Part shown: in pieces, positions 53,683 to 63,592 of the stretch
How positions within the stretch are numbered: the first letter of the stretch is position 1
Layout: each line of letters starts with the position of its first letter
Translations under genes and position numbers: made by a program
Source: Rhodococcus coprophilus NBRC 100603
Lineage (GTDB): Bacteria > Actinomycetota > Actinomycetes > Mycobacteriales > Mycobacteriaceae
DNA: 64,000 nt
Assembly (NCBI RefSeq): GCF_001895045.1
Contig: NZ_BDAM01000001.1
Span: forward strand, 248,001 to 312,000
Reading direction: 5' to 3'
Notes under the pieces: generated by a model
The model's input: only the letters and a program-made list of their open reading frames with translations
Databases searched by the model: none
What the model was told of the DNA's origin: nothing

Positions 53683-53868
53683 ATGGGGAACTTCGGGGTG
53701 CCCGCCGACCTTTCGGACAATGAGGTCGTCGAAGGCTTGCATTATTGGCGAAACCGATTACACCACTTCGCTTCCGAAGGGGATCCCGAAGGAGAGAAGG
53801 ATACTGAAGAGGCTCGCACCTTTCTCGAGGAATTCACCGGGGAGGCTCAGCAGCGCGGACTGCTCTGA
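53683..53868 (+). CDS. small acidic hypothetical protein
   Basis: 61 residues: MGNFGVPADLSDNEVVEGLH, then YWRNRLHHFASEGD and acidic helix EGEKDTEEARTFLEEFTGEA. Soluble and helical with coding-like codon use. No clear Shine-Dalgarno sequence. No family recognised. Confidence 0.45.
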   Translation: MGNFGVPADLSDNEVVEGLHYWRNRLHHFASEGDPEGEKDTEEARTFLEEFTGEAQQRGLL

Positions 53869-53937
53869 CCCCGAACCATCACGCTGCGTTGCAGTTCGGC
53901 GCCGCCTTCGATCACTTCCGATACCGGCACATCCGAT

Positions 53938-54660
53938 TCAGTTGCTCTCCGGTCCCTTCTCCGCGCGATCCGACGATACGCGAAGCGCGACAGTAGGTTC
54001 CGCCGAATCAGTGGGTTCCGGCGGAACCGTCGGGTCGACGACCAGGACCGGGACCGGACAGTGCGCGGTGAGGTATTCGGCGACGCTGCCCAGCATCCGG
54101 GTCGTCATACCGCGACCGCGTTTACCGACGACGAGCACGTCTGCCCGGTGGTTCTCGGCGTACCAGCGCAGGCACTGCCCGGGCGGACCGGCGAGTACCG
54201 CATAGCCGGTCGGCACAGCTCCCGCCCCCGAGGCCGCCTCGTTCAGGCGATGCTTTGCCCGGTCCACCATCGTCGAGTCGGCACCGCTCGCGTCGTCGTA
54301 GGACACCACCGCGACCAACTCGAGCACGCCTCCGCCGCGGCCGAACAGTTTCAGTGCCGATGCCAGAGCGTGTTCGGCCTCCACGGAACCGTCGTACCCG
54401 ACCATCACGCGCAGTCCGGATCGGTTCGCCGGGTCGGCTCCCCAGCTGTCGACCGGTGTCACCTCGACCGGCCGCGGCGTGCGTTCAACCCGTTCGTACG
54501 CGATAGGAACGAAAAGTGGTCCGAGAACGACAGCGATGATCGTCCAGCGGCCGTCGTGCCCGCGACGCGCCATCCACAAGCCCGTCAGCAACCCGACGAG
54601 CACCCACACGACGACAAAGACGGCAATAACGGTCCAGTTCACGAACTTCTCCTCGAACAC
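53938..54660 (-). CDS. membrane-anchored universal stress protein
   Basis: 240 residues. Residues 8-60 hold a hydrophobic helix (WTVIAVFVVVWVLVGLLTGL) and a second one (WTIIAVVLGPLFVPIAYERV). A USP domain follows: LRVMVGYDGSVEAEHALASA, VLELVAVVSYDD, and ADVLVVGKRGRGMTTRMLGS with the ATP-binding G-x2-G-x-GM...GS pattern. USPs are mostly soluble; the two-helix anchor is unusual and would put the ATP domain on the cytoplasmic face. Confidence 0.82.
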   Translation of the reverse strand: MFEEKFVNWTVIAVFVVVWVLVGLLTGLWMARRGHDGRWTIIAVVLGPLFVPIAYERVERTPRPVEVTPVDSWGADPANRSGLRVMVGYDGSVEAEHALASALKLFGRGGGVLELVAVVSYDDASGADSTMVDRAKHRLNEAASGAGAVPTGYAVLAGPPGQCLRWYAENHRADVLVVGKRGRGMTTRMLGSVAEYLTAHCPVPVLVVDPTVPPEPTDSAEPTVALRVSSDRAEKGPESN

Positions 54661-54753
54661 AGCGCAGCCGCACGAGGCGTGCGCGCCGGAACTTCGGGCG
54701 TGGCGTGTCGCCTCCGGTCCGGCCGGAGACCTATGGCTTCTGGGGCGACGAGG

Positions 54754-56055
54754 TCACGCATGGCGATCGGGTTTCTGGTAGACATCCGGGATTCCGTCTC
54801 CGTCCTCGTCGCGGGTCTCGATCACAGCGATCCGTTTGTAGGCACGGTTGCGCGCGACGAGCACCACCGAGGCGCACAGTGCACTGAGCACCGAACCGGA
54901 CAGCACGGCAACCTTGACGTGGTCCGCAGCCGGGGAACCGGGACCGTAGGCGAGATCACCGATCAGCAACGAGACCGTGAAGCCGATACCGCCGAGCAGC
55001 GCGACACCGAAGACATCCACCCAGCTGAGATCCTCGTCCAGGTGCGCGCGCGTGAACCTGGCCACCAAGTAGCTGACGCCGAAGATTCCGATGGCCTTAC
55101 CGACCACGAGTCCGGCGATCACACCCACGGAGACGGGATCGGTCAGCGCGTCCGTCAGACCGGTCAGGCCTCCGACGGTGACGCCGGCGGCAAAGAACGC
55201 GAACACCGGAACCGCGACCCCGGCCGACAAGGGGCGGATCCGATGTTCGATGTGTTCGGCCACCGGCACACGCTTCCCGTCGACCATCCGTGCGACGGGC
55301 ACCATGAAGCCGAGCAGCACGCCCGCGATGGTGGCGTGGACTCCCGATTCGTGGACGAGCCACCATGTGAGGACCGCCAGCGGAACCAGGACCCACCACG
55401 CCCCCACCCCGCGCTGCAACGCCAATGCGAATGCGGCGAGAGGAAGCAGGGCGAAACCGAGATAGAGCAGGTTCACCTCGTCGGTGTAGAAGACGGCGAT
55501 CACCGTCACCGCCAGCAGGTCGTCGACGACCGCCAGCGTGAGCAGGAATGTTCGAAGCGCCGAGGGGAGGTGGCTGCCGATCACGGCAAGGACGGCCACC
55601 GCGAAGGCGATATCGGTTGCTGTGGGCACTGCCCACCCGCTGAGGGCACCGTCGCCGCCCATGTTGATCGCCACGAAGATCAATGCCGGGACCACCATGC
55701 CCCCGAGCGCGGCGGTGACGGGCATTGCCGCGCGGCGCAGATCGCGCAGACTGCCCTCGACGAATTCCCGCTTGAGTTCGACGCCGACGACGAAGAAGAA
55801 GATCGCGAGCAGGCCGTCCGCGGCCCACGTACCCACCGACAGGTCGAGGTGCAGGGCCGACGGACCGACCGTTGTGTCCCGCAATGCGTGGTAGGACTCG
55901 GACCACCCGGAGTTCGCCCAGATCAGCGCGGCCAGCGCGCCGACCAGCAGGAGCACGCCGCCCACCGTTTCCCTGCGAAGGATCTCCGACACGCGCCGGG
56001 ATTCCTCCCACGAACCGCGCGACAGGAAGGGCAGGCTGGAGAAGATGCTCGACAT
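54754..56055 (-). CDS. nhaA: NhaA-family Na+/H+ antiporter
   Basis: 433 residues from ATG 56055, with GAGGA upstream. [40 protein letters not shown] and [19 protein letters not shown] (the double Asp that binds and exchanges ions) identify NhaA. The C-terminus [16 protein letters not shown] looks like a single calcium-binding D-x-D-x-D-G repeat, absent from E. coli NhaA. Exchanges Na+ for H+ at the cytoplasmic membrane. Confidence 0.93.
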   Translation of the reverse strand: MSSIFSSLPFLSRGSWEESRRVSEILRRETVGGVLLLVGALAALIWANSGWSESYHALRDTTVGPSALHLDLSVGTWAADGLLAIFFFVVGVELKREFVEGSLRDLRRAAMPVTAALGGMVVPALIFVAINMGGDGALSGWAVPTATDIAFAVAVLAVIGSHLPSALRTFLLTLAVVDDLLAVTVIAVFYTDEVNLLYLGFALLPLAAFALALQRGVGAWWVLVPLAVLTWWLVHESGVHATIAGVLLGFMVPVARMVDGKRVPVAEHIEHRIRPLSAGVAVPVFAFFAAGVTVGGLTGLTDALTDPVSVGVIAGLVVGKAIGIFGVSYLVARFTRAHLDEDLSWVDVFGVALLGGIGFTVSLLIGDLAYGPGSPAADHVKVAVLSGSVLSALCASVVLVARNRAYKRIAVIETRDEDGDGIPDVYQKPDRHA

Positions 56056-56282
56056 CACGCGTCCTCGGAAGAGAGCGCGACAGACTGTCGCCCTGGTCGG
56101 CATCGGCCCGGTCGAGGATTCACGACGGGACCCGGCCCACCTCCCGTCACGGGAGACGGGGTCGAGAAGTCAAGGCATCGGTACACACAGTCCTCCGGCT
56201 CGAGAGAGATACTCACCTGCCGACCAGACTTCCCGGCGCACCGCGAAGGACAGTACCGCACACCGAAAACTCTGACACCATC

Positions 56283-56813
56283 ATGCACGTGACGACTGAG
56301 CGGATCGAAGTGCAACGGACTCTCGAGGCCGAACCCGCCGCCATTTTCTCGGTGCTCTGCGACCCCCAAGGACACGTGGCGATCGACGGCTCGGGAATGC
56401 TGATGGACGCGGAAGGTGACGTGGTCACCGCCGCCGGCGACAGCTTCGTCGTGCACATGGACCGGGAAGCACTCGGCGACATGCCGTTGGGCAAATACGA
56501 CGTGACCGTCACGATCAAGGACTTCGTCCCGGATCGGGAACTGTCCTGGACCATCTTGGGGACTGTGCGACCGCAGATCGGGCACGTCTACGGTTATCGA
56601 ATCGAACCGGCCGAGGCGGGTTCCCTCGTGACGTCGTACTACGACTGGTCCGACATCGATCCCATGTGGCGGGACACAGGGATCTTCCCGGTGATTTCCG
56701 AGGCAACGCTGAAGTCCACTCTCGGAATCCTCGCGCGCACCGTGCTGCGGGGCTACCCACGCTCATCACCCCGCACAGCTCAGGAGTCCGGGCCGGACAC
56801 GATCTCGACGTAA
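56283..56813 (+). CDS. SRPBCC (START-like) family protein
   Basis: 176 residues. RIEVQRTLEAEPAAIFSVLC and DPQGHVAIDGSGMLMDAEGD start the fold; PDRELSWTILGTVRPQIGHV and GSLVTSYYDWSDI complete it. It has a hydrophobic cavity for lipids or polyketides. Its last 34 bp overlap the 3' end of the converging phosphotransferase gene. Confidence 0.78.
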   Translation: MHVTTERIEVQRTLEAEPAAIFSVLCDPQGHVAIDGSGMLMDAEGDVVTAAGDSFVVHMDREALGDMPLGKYDVTVTIKDFVPDRELSWTILGTVRPQIGHVYGYRIEPAEAGSLVTSYYDWSDIDPMWRDTGIFPVISEATLKSTLGILARTVLRGYPRSSPRTAQESGPDTIST

Positions 56814-59389
56814 CCGTCCGTTCCGTTCACGCGGATACGCTGTCCGTCCCGGATCAGCCGGGTCGCGTGCTGCACCCCGACGACGGCCGGCACCCCGTAT
56901 TCCCGGGCGATCACCGCGCCATGCGTCATCAGCCCGCCCACCTCGGTCACCAGACCCTTGATCGAGACGAACAAGGGGGTCCAGCTCGGATCGGTATACG
57001 CCGTGACGAGGATGTCGCCTGCCACGAGATCGGCCTGGGCCATGTCCGCGACGACGCGAGCTCGTCCTTCGACGACTCCGGCGGAGACCGGCATACCGGG
57101 GACCGCGCCGTCCGGTACGTCCTCACGGCGGTACTCCCCCGACAGGACCTCGCCGTCCGATGTGAGCACCCTCGGTGGGGTGAGAGTTTCGTAGAAGCGG
57201 AATGCCCGTCGTCGGTCGCGGACGAGTTCGTCGCACTTCCCCTGCGTGCGCACCACCTCGCGCAACTCGTCGTACGTGAGGTAGAAGATGTCGTCCTTGC
57301 TGCGCAGCACACCGTGCTCCACCAGACGAGCAGCTTCGTTCGAGAGCGCCTGCTTGTACTCGAAATAGCGGCACACCATCGCGTACTTCGGGTACTCCCG
57401 ATATCCGGAGAAGACGCGAAGACGAGCGATCATGCGTTCGGTCTCGTCCGCTTTGCGCTCCCCGTCCGGTAAGCCGCGCAGCCGCTCCAGCAACTCGTGT
57501 TCTTTCGTCTCGGCTGCACGTCGACCGTGCTCGAAACGCCGCTGAGCGGCGCCCGGCGTGAAACTGTCGATGTTGCCGACGATCACCGGGACAAGTGCCG
57601 TCGGGCGTTCGCGCCACCGGGGCCGGGTGATGTCGATTTCTCCGACGCACCGCATCCCGTACCTGTCGAGGAACCCCTCGATCGCCGCTCGGGCCTCTCG
57701 GCCTCCTGCCACGTCGCCCAGGTCGCCGAGAAAGACCTCGTCGTCGTACCCCGATTCTTCGACGTGCCGGAGGAACGCCACCACATCCGGCCGGGGACGA
57801 ATTTCGTCCGCGACGTCGAGGAGTGCCAGACCCATTTCGGACGTGACGTTGTGGGGAACCGATTGTGCGAGCGTGTCGGCGGCGTCCTTCTCCCCTAGCC
57901 ATCTGTCGAGGTGATCGGACAGCCACCGGGCCGATTCCATCGCGGCCGTGATCACCTGCAAGCTTCTGGGGTCGAACAGAATCCGCCTCAGCTCGTGGAT
58001 GTCGGTTTCGACGAAGTCGACCAGCGCCGTACCGGACTTTCCCCGGATCTCCCGTTTCAGCGCTGACAGAGACGATTCGGTACGGGCGATCAGTTCGGTG
58101 ACGACTTCGGGATCTGCGTCGATCGGTTCTGCCGTACCGATCCGGTGATCGGTACACGGTGCTTCGGAGCCCGGGACGAATCCTTTTCGGGCGACGATAG
58201 TGCGAAGCGCATCTCCCAGGAGCGGATCGGATCCGCCGAGAGCTTCCACCAGGGCTTCCCGGCTCGTCGGGGCCGACAACGCCGCAGTGACGTCGACGAA
58301 CAACCTTCCGCCGGCCGTTCGCATGGGTGCGGGACTCGTCAACTGCCACACGGAGATCCCCAGAGGCTTCATGGCGTCGGTCATCATCTGCTGGTGGCCG
58401 ACCGAGACATAGACGTGGTTGTCGTCGTCGTCTGTGACGGGAATGGGGAAAAGCGTTGTGATCGGCCGACTCTGGACTATGTGGAACTCATCGTCGGCCA
58501 GGCACCATTCGATGTCCTGCGGACACCCGAAGTGCGCTTCGATTGCCCGACCCAACTTTGTGAGCCGAAGGATCCGGACGTCGGACAACACCGCGGCAAA
58601 CTGTCGTTCCGGGGACACGTCCCGCAGACACGTACCTCCACCGGGAGCGGGCTCGACGGAATACTGCTTCGAGGCGATGGCCGCGGTGATGTCCGTGCCC
58701 CGCACCGTGTACACGTCGGGGTTCACCCGGCCCGACACCAATGCTTCGCCGAGCCCGAAAGTTGCCTCGACGGAAATGACCGTGCGATCGGACGTGAGGG
58801 GATCCGCAGTGAACAACACCCCCGACGCCTGCGGGAACACCATCCGTTGCACGACCACCGCCATCCGAACCTTCCGATGGTCGAAGCCGTTCTGCGCCCG
58901 GTAGGCGACCGCACGCTCGGTGAACAGCGATGCCCAGCATCGCGTGACAGCCCGAAGAATCGACTCCCGGCCCACGACATTCAGATACGAATCCTGCTGA
59001 CCGGCGAACGACGCGGACGGGAGATCCTCTGCGGTGGAACTGGATCGGACTGCCCACGCTTCATGATTCCCGCAACGGACGAGTGCGCCGCTGATGTCCG
59101 CCGCGACGTCGTCCGGAACCGCATGGTCTTCGATCGCCTCACCAATCTCCGCGCCGAGCTGCCGGAGTTCGTCGTGCTGGTCCGGTGCGAGTGCGGACAA
59201 CCTGTCCAGCAGTCTGTCGATGGACGGTACCGCCTCCACCGCCCGGCGGAAGGCGTCCGTCGTGATACAGAACCCGTCGGGGACATGCGTCCCGGGTACG
59301 CGGACAAGTTCTGCAAGATTCGCTCCCTTCCCTCCGACAAGGTCTGCGTCTGTTCGATCGAGATCTTCGAGACTCAGCACGAAACCCAT
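56780..59389 (-). CDS. rifampin phosphotransferase / PEP-synthase-like protein
   Basis: 869 residues in three modules. ATP-grasp domain at 1-315 (DLVGGKGANLAELVRV, WAVRSSSTAEDLPSASFAGQ, QDIEWCLADDEFHIVQSRPI), a large central helical domain at ~320-750, and a swivelling phosphohistidine domain at 770-869 with VGGLMTHGAVIAREYG, where H823 is the phospho-carrier. This order is that of rifampin phosphotransferase (Rph), which phosphorylates the antibiotic using ATP and water; classical PpsA lacks the drug-binding middle and keeps the PEP-binding C-terminal barrel. Rifampin resistance is likely but not certain, because some homologues have other substrates. Confidence 0.8.
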   Translation of the reverse strand: MGFVLSLEDLDRTDADLVGGKGANLAELVRVPGTHVPDGFCITTDAFRRAVEAVPSIDRLLDRLSALAPDQHDELRQLGAEIGEAIEDHAVPDDVAADISGALVRCGNHEAWAVRSSSTAEDLPSASFAGQQDSYLNVVGRESILRAVTRCWASLFTERAVAYRAQNGFDHRKVRMAVVVQRMVFPQASGVLFTADPLTSDRTVISVEATFGLGEALVSGRVNPDVYTVRGTDITAAIASKQYSVEPAPGGGTCLRDVSPERQFAAVLSDVRILRLTKLGRAIEAHFGCPQDIEWCLADDEFHIVQSRPITTLFPIPVTDDDDNHVYVSVGHQQMMTDAMKPLGISVWQLTSPAPMRTAGGRLFVDVTAALSAPTSREALVEALGGSDPLLGDALRTIVARKGFVPGSEAPCTDHRIGTAEPIDADPEVVTELIARTESSLSALKREIRGKSGTALVDFVETDIHELRRILFDPRSLQVITAAMESARWLSDHLDRWLGEKDAADTLAQSVPHNVTSEMGLALLDVADEIRPRPDVVAFLRHVEESGYDDEVFLGDLGDVAGGREARAAIEGFLDRYGMRCVGEIDITRPRWRERPTALVPVIVGNIDSFTPGAAQRRFEHGRRAAETKEHELLERLRGLPDGERKADETERMIARLRVFSGYREYPKYAMVCRYFEYKQALSNEAARLVEHGVLRSKDDIFYLTYDELREVVRTQGKCDELVRDRRRAFRFYETLTPPRVLTSDGEVLSGEYRREDVPDGAVPGMPVSAGVVEGRARVVADMAQADLVAGDILVTAYTDPSWTPLFVSIKGLVTEVGGLMTHGAVIAREYGVPAVVGVQHATRLIRDGQRIRVNGTDGYVEIVSGPDS

Positions 59390-59494
59390 TTCGCTCCCCC
59401 TCGCTTTCTCTTGCTTGTACGGCAGCGAGTATGAGCCGGAAATCCGGCCCTCATGAGGGCAGTGATTCCGGTATAACGTGAAAGGGGGACGAGA

Positions 59495-60982
59495 TCAGGA
59501 AAGCGGCGCCGTTGTCACATCCGGACGAGAACTGGCTGTCACGTCGAATGCCGTCTCGTCGAACGTCGCAAGCTCGTTCAGCATCCGCCGGGTCGACCAG
59601 GGCCAGTTGAAGCTGTTGCGGCCGTTGACGTCGAAGAAGTAACTCCGACAGCCACCGCTGTTGTACACCGTGCCGGCGAGTGCTGCCTGAACCCGGGCGT
59701 TGAAGGTTTCCTGCGCCTCCCGGCGGGGCTCCACGCGAGTCCACCCCTCCTGTCGTGCACGGGTCAGCACCTGGGCGACGTAGCCGAGTTGCGCTTCCAG
59801 AATCGTGAACGCCGAGGTGTGGCCTGTGCCGAGGGAGGGGCCCAGCAGCACGAACGCGTTCGGGAATCCGGCGATGGTGGTGCCGAGATACGCCTGGGGA
59901 CTGCCCTTCCAGTGCTCGTCGAGGCTCCGGCCCTGCGCGTCGAAGATTCGGCTCGCGACCGGCATGTCGAGAATGTGGAAGCCGGTACCGAAGATGATCG
60001 CGTCCACGGCGGTTTCGGATCCGTCCGCCCCGGCCACGACGTTCCCCCGCACCGACGCGACCGCGGTGGGGTGTACCTGGACGGTCGGTTGTGTCAACGC
60101 GCGGTAGTACTCGTTGGAGAACAGCAGGCGTTTACAGCCCAGGGTGTGTTCGGGCGTCAATGTTCTGCGTAACCTGGGGTCGCTCACTTGAAGTCGCAGC
60201 CATGCCTTGCCCAGTTGCTGAATCACCTTCATGATCCATGGGTTTCGGAATCCGAGCCCCAACGTCTCCATGATGGAGTACTCGACGCGCCGGAGCACGG
60301 AGTGCGCACCCGGCACGCTCCGCAAGAGGGCACGTTCGGCGCGGCGTAGCGCGTAATCGGGCTTGGGCAGTACCCACTGGGCGGTGCGCTGATACACGTG
60401 GAGGGCAGCGGCTTTCCGCTCGACTTCGGGCACGAACTGCACCGCGGAGGCTCCTGTGCCGACAACCGCGACGCGCTTACCGGTGAGATCGTAACGGTGG
60501 TTCCATCGCGAAGAGTGGAACACCTCGCCCGGAAAGGTATCGAGCCCTGCGATTTCCGGAACGAGGGGCTCGTGCCAGGGGCCCGCAGCTGCGATGAGCA
60601 CACCCGCTGTGATCACCCCGGAGGATGTGTCGACGATCCATCGGTGCGACCCCTCGTCCCACTGCGCGCGCTGCATTTCGGTACCGAAACGGATACGGCG
60701 AAATATCCGATGCTCCCCCGCCACACGCTCGATGTACCGCCGGATCTCCTCTTGCCCGGCGAACAGGCGGGTCCACTCCCGATTCGGAGCGAACGAGTAC
60801 GAATACAGCGCCGACGGAACGTCGCACGCACATCCGGGGTATGTGTTGTCTCGCCACGTGCCGGCGACTGCATCTCCCTTCTCGAGGAGAACGAAGTCGT
60901 CGATCCCGTGCCTCCGAAGTTCGACTGCCGCGCCGATCCCGGAGATCCCGGCCCCCACGATCACCACTTCGTGATGCCTCAT
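59495..60982 (-). CDS. FAD-dependent Baeyer-Villiger-type monooxygenase
   Basis: 495 residues. VVIVGAGISGIGAAVELRRH (FAD), VAVVGTGASAVQFVPEV (NADPH) and FPGEVFHSSRW, the F-x-G-x-x-x-H-x-x-x-W fingerprint, are all there. DAIIFGTGFHI near the C-terminus is the ATG-like motif. It inserts oxygen into ketones or hydroxylates. Start at ATG 60982 where the FAD motif begins. It lies 105 bp from the Rph-like gene on the same strand. Confidence 0.9.
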   Translation of the reverse strand: MRHHEVVIVGAGISGIGAAVELRRHGIDDFVLLEKGDAVAGTWRDNTYPGCACDVPSALYSYSFAPNREWTRLFAGQEEIRRYIERVAGEHRIFRRIRFGTEMQRAQWDEGSHRWIVDTSSGVITAGVLIAAAGPWHEPLVPEIAGLDTFPGEVFHSSRWNHRYDLTGKRVAVVGTGASAVQFVPEVERKAAALHVYQRTAQWVLPKPDYALRRAERALLRSVPGAHSVLRRVEYSIMETLGLGFRNPWIMKVIQQLGKAWLRLQVSDPRLRRTLTPEHTLGCKRLLFSNEYYRALTQPTVQVHPTAVASVRGNVVAGADGSETAVDAIIFGTGFHILDMPVASRIFDAQGRSLDEHWKGSPQAYLGTTIAGFPNAFVLLGPSLGTGHTSAFTILEAQLGYVAQVLTRARQEGWTRVEPRREAQETFNARVQAALAGTVYNSGGCRSYFFDVNGRNSFNWPWSTRRMLNELATFDETAFDVTASSRPDVTTAPLS

Positions 60983-61175
60983 GACCGCGCCCCCACCGTG
61001 ACCGGATGCCGCACGACGAAGAGTCGCCGCGAGCCGCATGATCCGGGCACGCTGTCTGTCGCCGACCCCCGGACGAAGTGTGTGTAACTCGTCGTCATAC
61101 GAAGAAGCTACCAGGCGACGTGGATCACCTGTGGACTCGCAATGTGATGCTCCGGACCGCTGGGCGACGAACGCC

Positions 61176-61481
61176 TCAGGCCGCGTACGACGGCACGGGC
61201 GACGTGAGGGATGCGAGCAGGGCGGGAGCCTGATGCACGCCGAAAAGCGGAATCCCTGCCGCGCGTACCCGGTAGATCAGCTCGGCCTCGGCCGGGGAAC
61301 ATATCCCGTCGAGGACCTCCTCGGTTGCCACCGCACCCCAGACTGCACCCGTGGCCGGGAGCTCGCTCGAGATCGCCCAGCCGTGTTCCTCCGCCCAGTT
61401 CTGCACCTCTGCCCAGTGATAGGCGGCGGCAGAATCGGCGGGCGTACCCACCAGAACCAACTGTTCCTGTCGAGCAGTCAT
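61176..61481 (-). CDS. hypothetical protein
   Basis: 101 residues, GGAG upstream of the ATG. LVLVGTPADSAAAYHWAEVQ, NWAEEHGWAISSELPATGAV and ELIYRVRAAGIPLFGVHQAP suggest a small Rossmann-like or BRCT-like alpha/beta fold, but I cannot name a family. No membrane segment. Confidence 0.55.
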   Translation of the reverse strand: MTARQEQLVLVGTPADSAAAYHWAEVQNWAEEHGWAISSELPATGAVWGAVATEEVLDGICSPAEAELIYRVRAAGIPLFGVHQAPALLASLTSPVPSYAA

Positions 61482-61689
61482 CGGAACTCCACATCGTATC
61501 GTTCTCGGTACCACGTTCCGGAAGCGAAGTGCCCGCTCGGACACCCTCCCGGGGTATCCCTATCAGTACCGCGAAGAAGATGCCGCTAAACCCGATCGGG
61601 TCGACCGTGTCGCTTGTAACAGCGGGGAGCACCAGGGTCATCGCCGTGCGGGCGCCGTGAACCGTGCGATGGCCCGCCCGGTGCGGCGA

Positions 61690-62403
61690 TCACTTCGGGG
61701 TGTCGTCGCCGAGAGGAGCCGATCCCGATTCGACCAGCCGCGTGGCGATGTCGGCGAGCGCGATATTGCTGTCCTGCGACAGTTTTCGCAACAATTCGAA
61801 GGCGCGGACGGAATCGACACCGAAGCGTTCCATGATCATGCCTTTGGCCTGGCCGATGATGTCGCGGCTCGCGAGCGCCGAAGGGAACTGTTCGTGTCCG
61901 CGAGCAGCGCTCAGCGCCATCGCCGCTTGTGTGGCGAGGACTTCGGTGATCGCTTCCGCGGCGACATCGAAGCCTGCCGGCTTCGAGGAGAACAGGTTGA
62001 GCGCACCCATCGATCCGCTGTCCAGGTACAGCTGGAACGACAGGGTGCTCAGCACACCGGCCTGCACTGCCTCACCTGCGAAGTGCGGCCACCGGGTTTC
62101 CGTCCGGAGATCGTCGGACCTCACGACCAGGTTCTTCATCGCGGCGTCCAGACATGGTCCTTCACCGAGCTTCTCCTGCACGGCGTCGAGTTCTTCGGGC
62201 AACTTCGCCGTGGCTGCGAACGACTCCACCTTCCGCCCGCCGGTGACCGTGAGGATGTCTGCCCAGTCGGCATTGGGGACCAACTCGACAGCCGCGGCCG
62301 TCACTCCGCTCAGAGTGTCGGCGAGACTACTGGGACGGAAGAACTCTCGAGCCAACTCAGCCATCCGTCGAGCAAGGTCCTGCGGCTCCGGCAAGGCGTT
62401 CAT
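61690..62403 (-). CDS. GAF-ANTAR antitermination regulator
   Basis: 237 residues. GAF sensor domain at about 25-150 (ADWADILTVTGGRKVESFAA, CLDAAMKNLVVRSDDLRTE) and a C-terminal ANTAR domain (RDIIGQAKGMIMERFGVDSV, RAFELLRKLSQDSNIALADI). ANTAR proteins bind paired hairpins in nascent RNA and prevent termination. It is divergent from the diiron-enzyme gene and could control it. No heme or PAS domain is visible. Confidence 0.88.
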   Translation of the reverse strand: MNALPEPQDLARRMAELAREFFRPSSLADTLSGVTAAAVELVPNADWADILTVTGGRKVESFAATAKLPEELDAVQEKLGEGPCLDAAMKNLVVRSDDLRTETRWPHFAGEAVQAGVLSTLSFQLYLDSGSMGALNLFSSKPAGFDVAAEAITEVLATQAAMALSAARGHEQFPSALASRDIIGQAKGMIMERFGVDSVRAFELLRKLSQDSNIALADIATRLVESGSAPLGDDTPK

Positions 62404-62545
62404 TGCACGTCCCCTCCTCCGGCGGCGGCGAGTTCCGTACTTCGAGGGTACGGGTAGCCCCGCACTTCACCGGGCCGCCGAATGGAACGACGCGTGGTGA
62501 CCGGAGGACCGGATCGACTACACCGCCGCCCGGGGCAGGCTGCGA

Positions 62546-62557
62546 TAGCGTGAAAAG
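62546..62557 (+). promoter_or_regulatory. putative -10 element, leaderless transcript
   Basis: TAGCGT at 62546-62551 ends six bases before the GTG start at 62558. An AAAAGG element directly touches the start codon, too close for normal ribosome binding. Confidence 0.4.
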
Positions 62558-63592
62558 GTGCCCCGGTCCTACGAACTCCCGCCCCATGTGCTTCCCACCC
62601 CCCGCGGTTCCGTCTCGGAGGCGGTGATCGCTGCCTTGTCGACGGATCCCTCGGATCGCGTGCTCTTGCCGACAGTATCGGGCACCGACCCTCTCGGCGA
62701 GGACGCGCAGTCGGCGCTCTACACCTGCTACGAACTCCACTACCAGGGTTTCTCGACGGTGGACGACGCCTGGGAATGGCAGCCCGATCTGATCCGCATG
62801 CGGACGCAACTCGAGCGACTCTTCCTCGGCGCGTTACGTGACCTCGTTCCATCGGGAGACGATGCCCTCGGTGAGATGGATTCCATGTCAGAAACGCCGG
62901 AAACCGGTACGGGCCCGTCATGGCATCTCCGTGACCACGGAACCTGGCCGCAAATGCAGGAGTATTTCGCCCATCGATCGCTCTACCACCTCAAGGAAGG
63001 GGACCCGCAGGCATGGGTGATTCCCCGCCTGACGGGGCAGGCGAAAGCGGCGTTCACGGCGGTCGAGTTCGACGAGTACGGCGGCGGTCGTGGCGATCGG
63101 ATGCACTCGGAGATGTTCGCCGCACTCCTGTCGGCTGCGGGACTGAATCCGGCGTATCTGGCATACCTCGACGAGGTTCCGGCAGAAACCATGGCGACCG
63201 TCAATCTGATGTCCCTGTTCGGCCTTCACCGCGCTCTGCGCGGCGCGGCCGTCGGTCATTTCGCGGCCGCCGAGATCACCTCGTCCCCCGGGTGCCACCG
63301 CCTGGTGGAGGCGCTGCACCGCCTTCGCGCGCCGGAGCCGTGCGTGCGGTTCTACGAAGAGCACGTCGAGGCGGATGCGGTGCACGAACTTGTCCTCCGT
63401 ACCGACGTCGTCGAGGATCTGCTGGACCGGGAGCCTGCCCTCGCCGCAGACGTCGTGTTCGGGATGCGGGCGTTCGACTACGTCGAGGAGCTTTTCGCCG
63501 ACCGGTTGATGGACGCCTGGTCTGCGGGTCGAAGCTCGATGGTCACCGGTGGAAGCATCGTTTCGAGCGAGAGCGGGTATCCGCGGATGTGA
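62558..63592 (+). CDS. heme-oxygenase-like diiron oxidase (iron-containing redox enzyme family)
   Basis: 344 residues from a GTG. CYELHYQGFSTVDDAWEW, VEFDEYGGGRGDRMHSEMFA and YEEHVEADAVHE are the iron-ligand helices of the HDO group; likely ligands are E170/E173, H183, H269, D273 and H276. Members perform O2-dependent oxidations in natural-product pathways (UndA, BesC, SznF types). The stop overlaps the GTG of a Mur-ligase-like gene, a strong sign of joint function. Confidence 0.85.
   Translation: MPRSYELPPHVLPTPRGSVSEAVIAALSTDPSDRVLLPTVSGTDPLGEDAQSALYTCYELHYQGFSTVDDAWEWQPDLIRMRTQLERLFLGALRDLVPSGDDALGEMDSMSETPETGTGPSWHLRDHGTWPQMQEYFAHRSLYHLKEGDPQAWVIPRLTGQAKAAFTAVEFDEYGGGRGDRMHSEMFAALLSAAGLNPAYLAYLDEVPAETMATVNLMSLFGLHRALRGAAVGHFAAAEITSSPGCHRLVEALHRLRAPEPCVRFYEEHVEADAVHELVLRTDVVEDLLDREPALAADVVFGMRAFDYVEELFADRLMDAWSAGRSSMVTGGSIVSSESGYPRM

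Noticed and set aside
59390-59494. Rifamycin-associated element (GGGGCTTGCGGCAAGCCCC) upstream of the Rph-like gene
   Set aside because: Only a weak resemblance around GCTTG/CGGCA is present on the upstream side; no 19-bp palindrome is visible.
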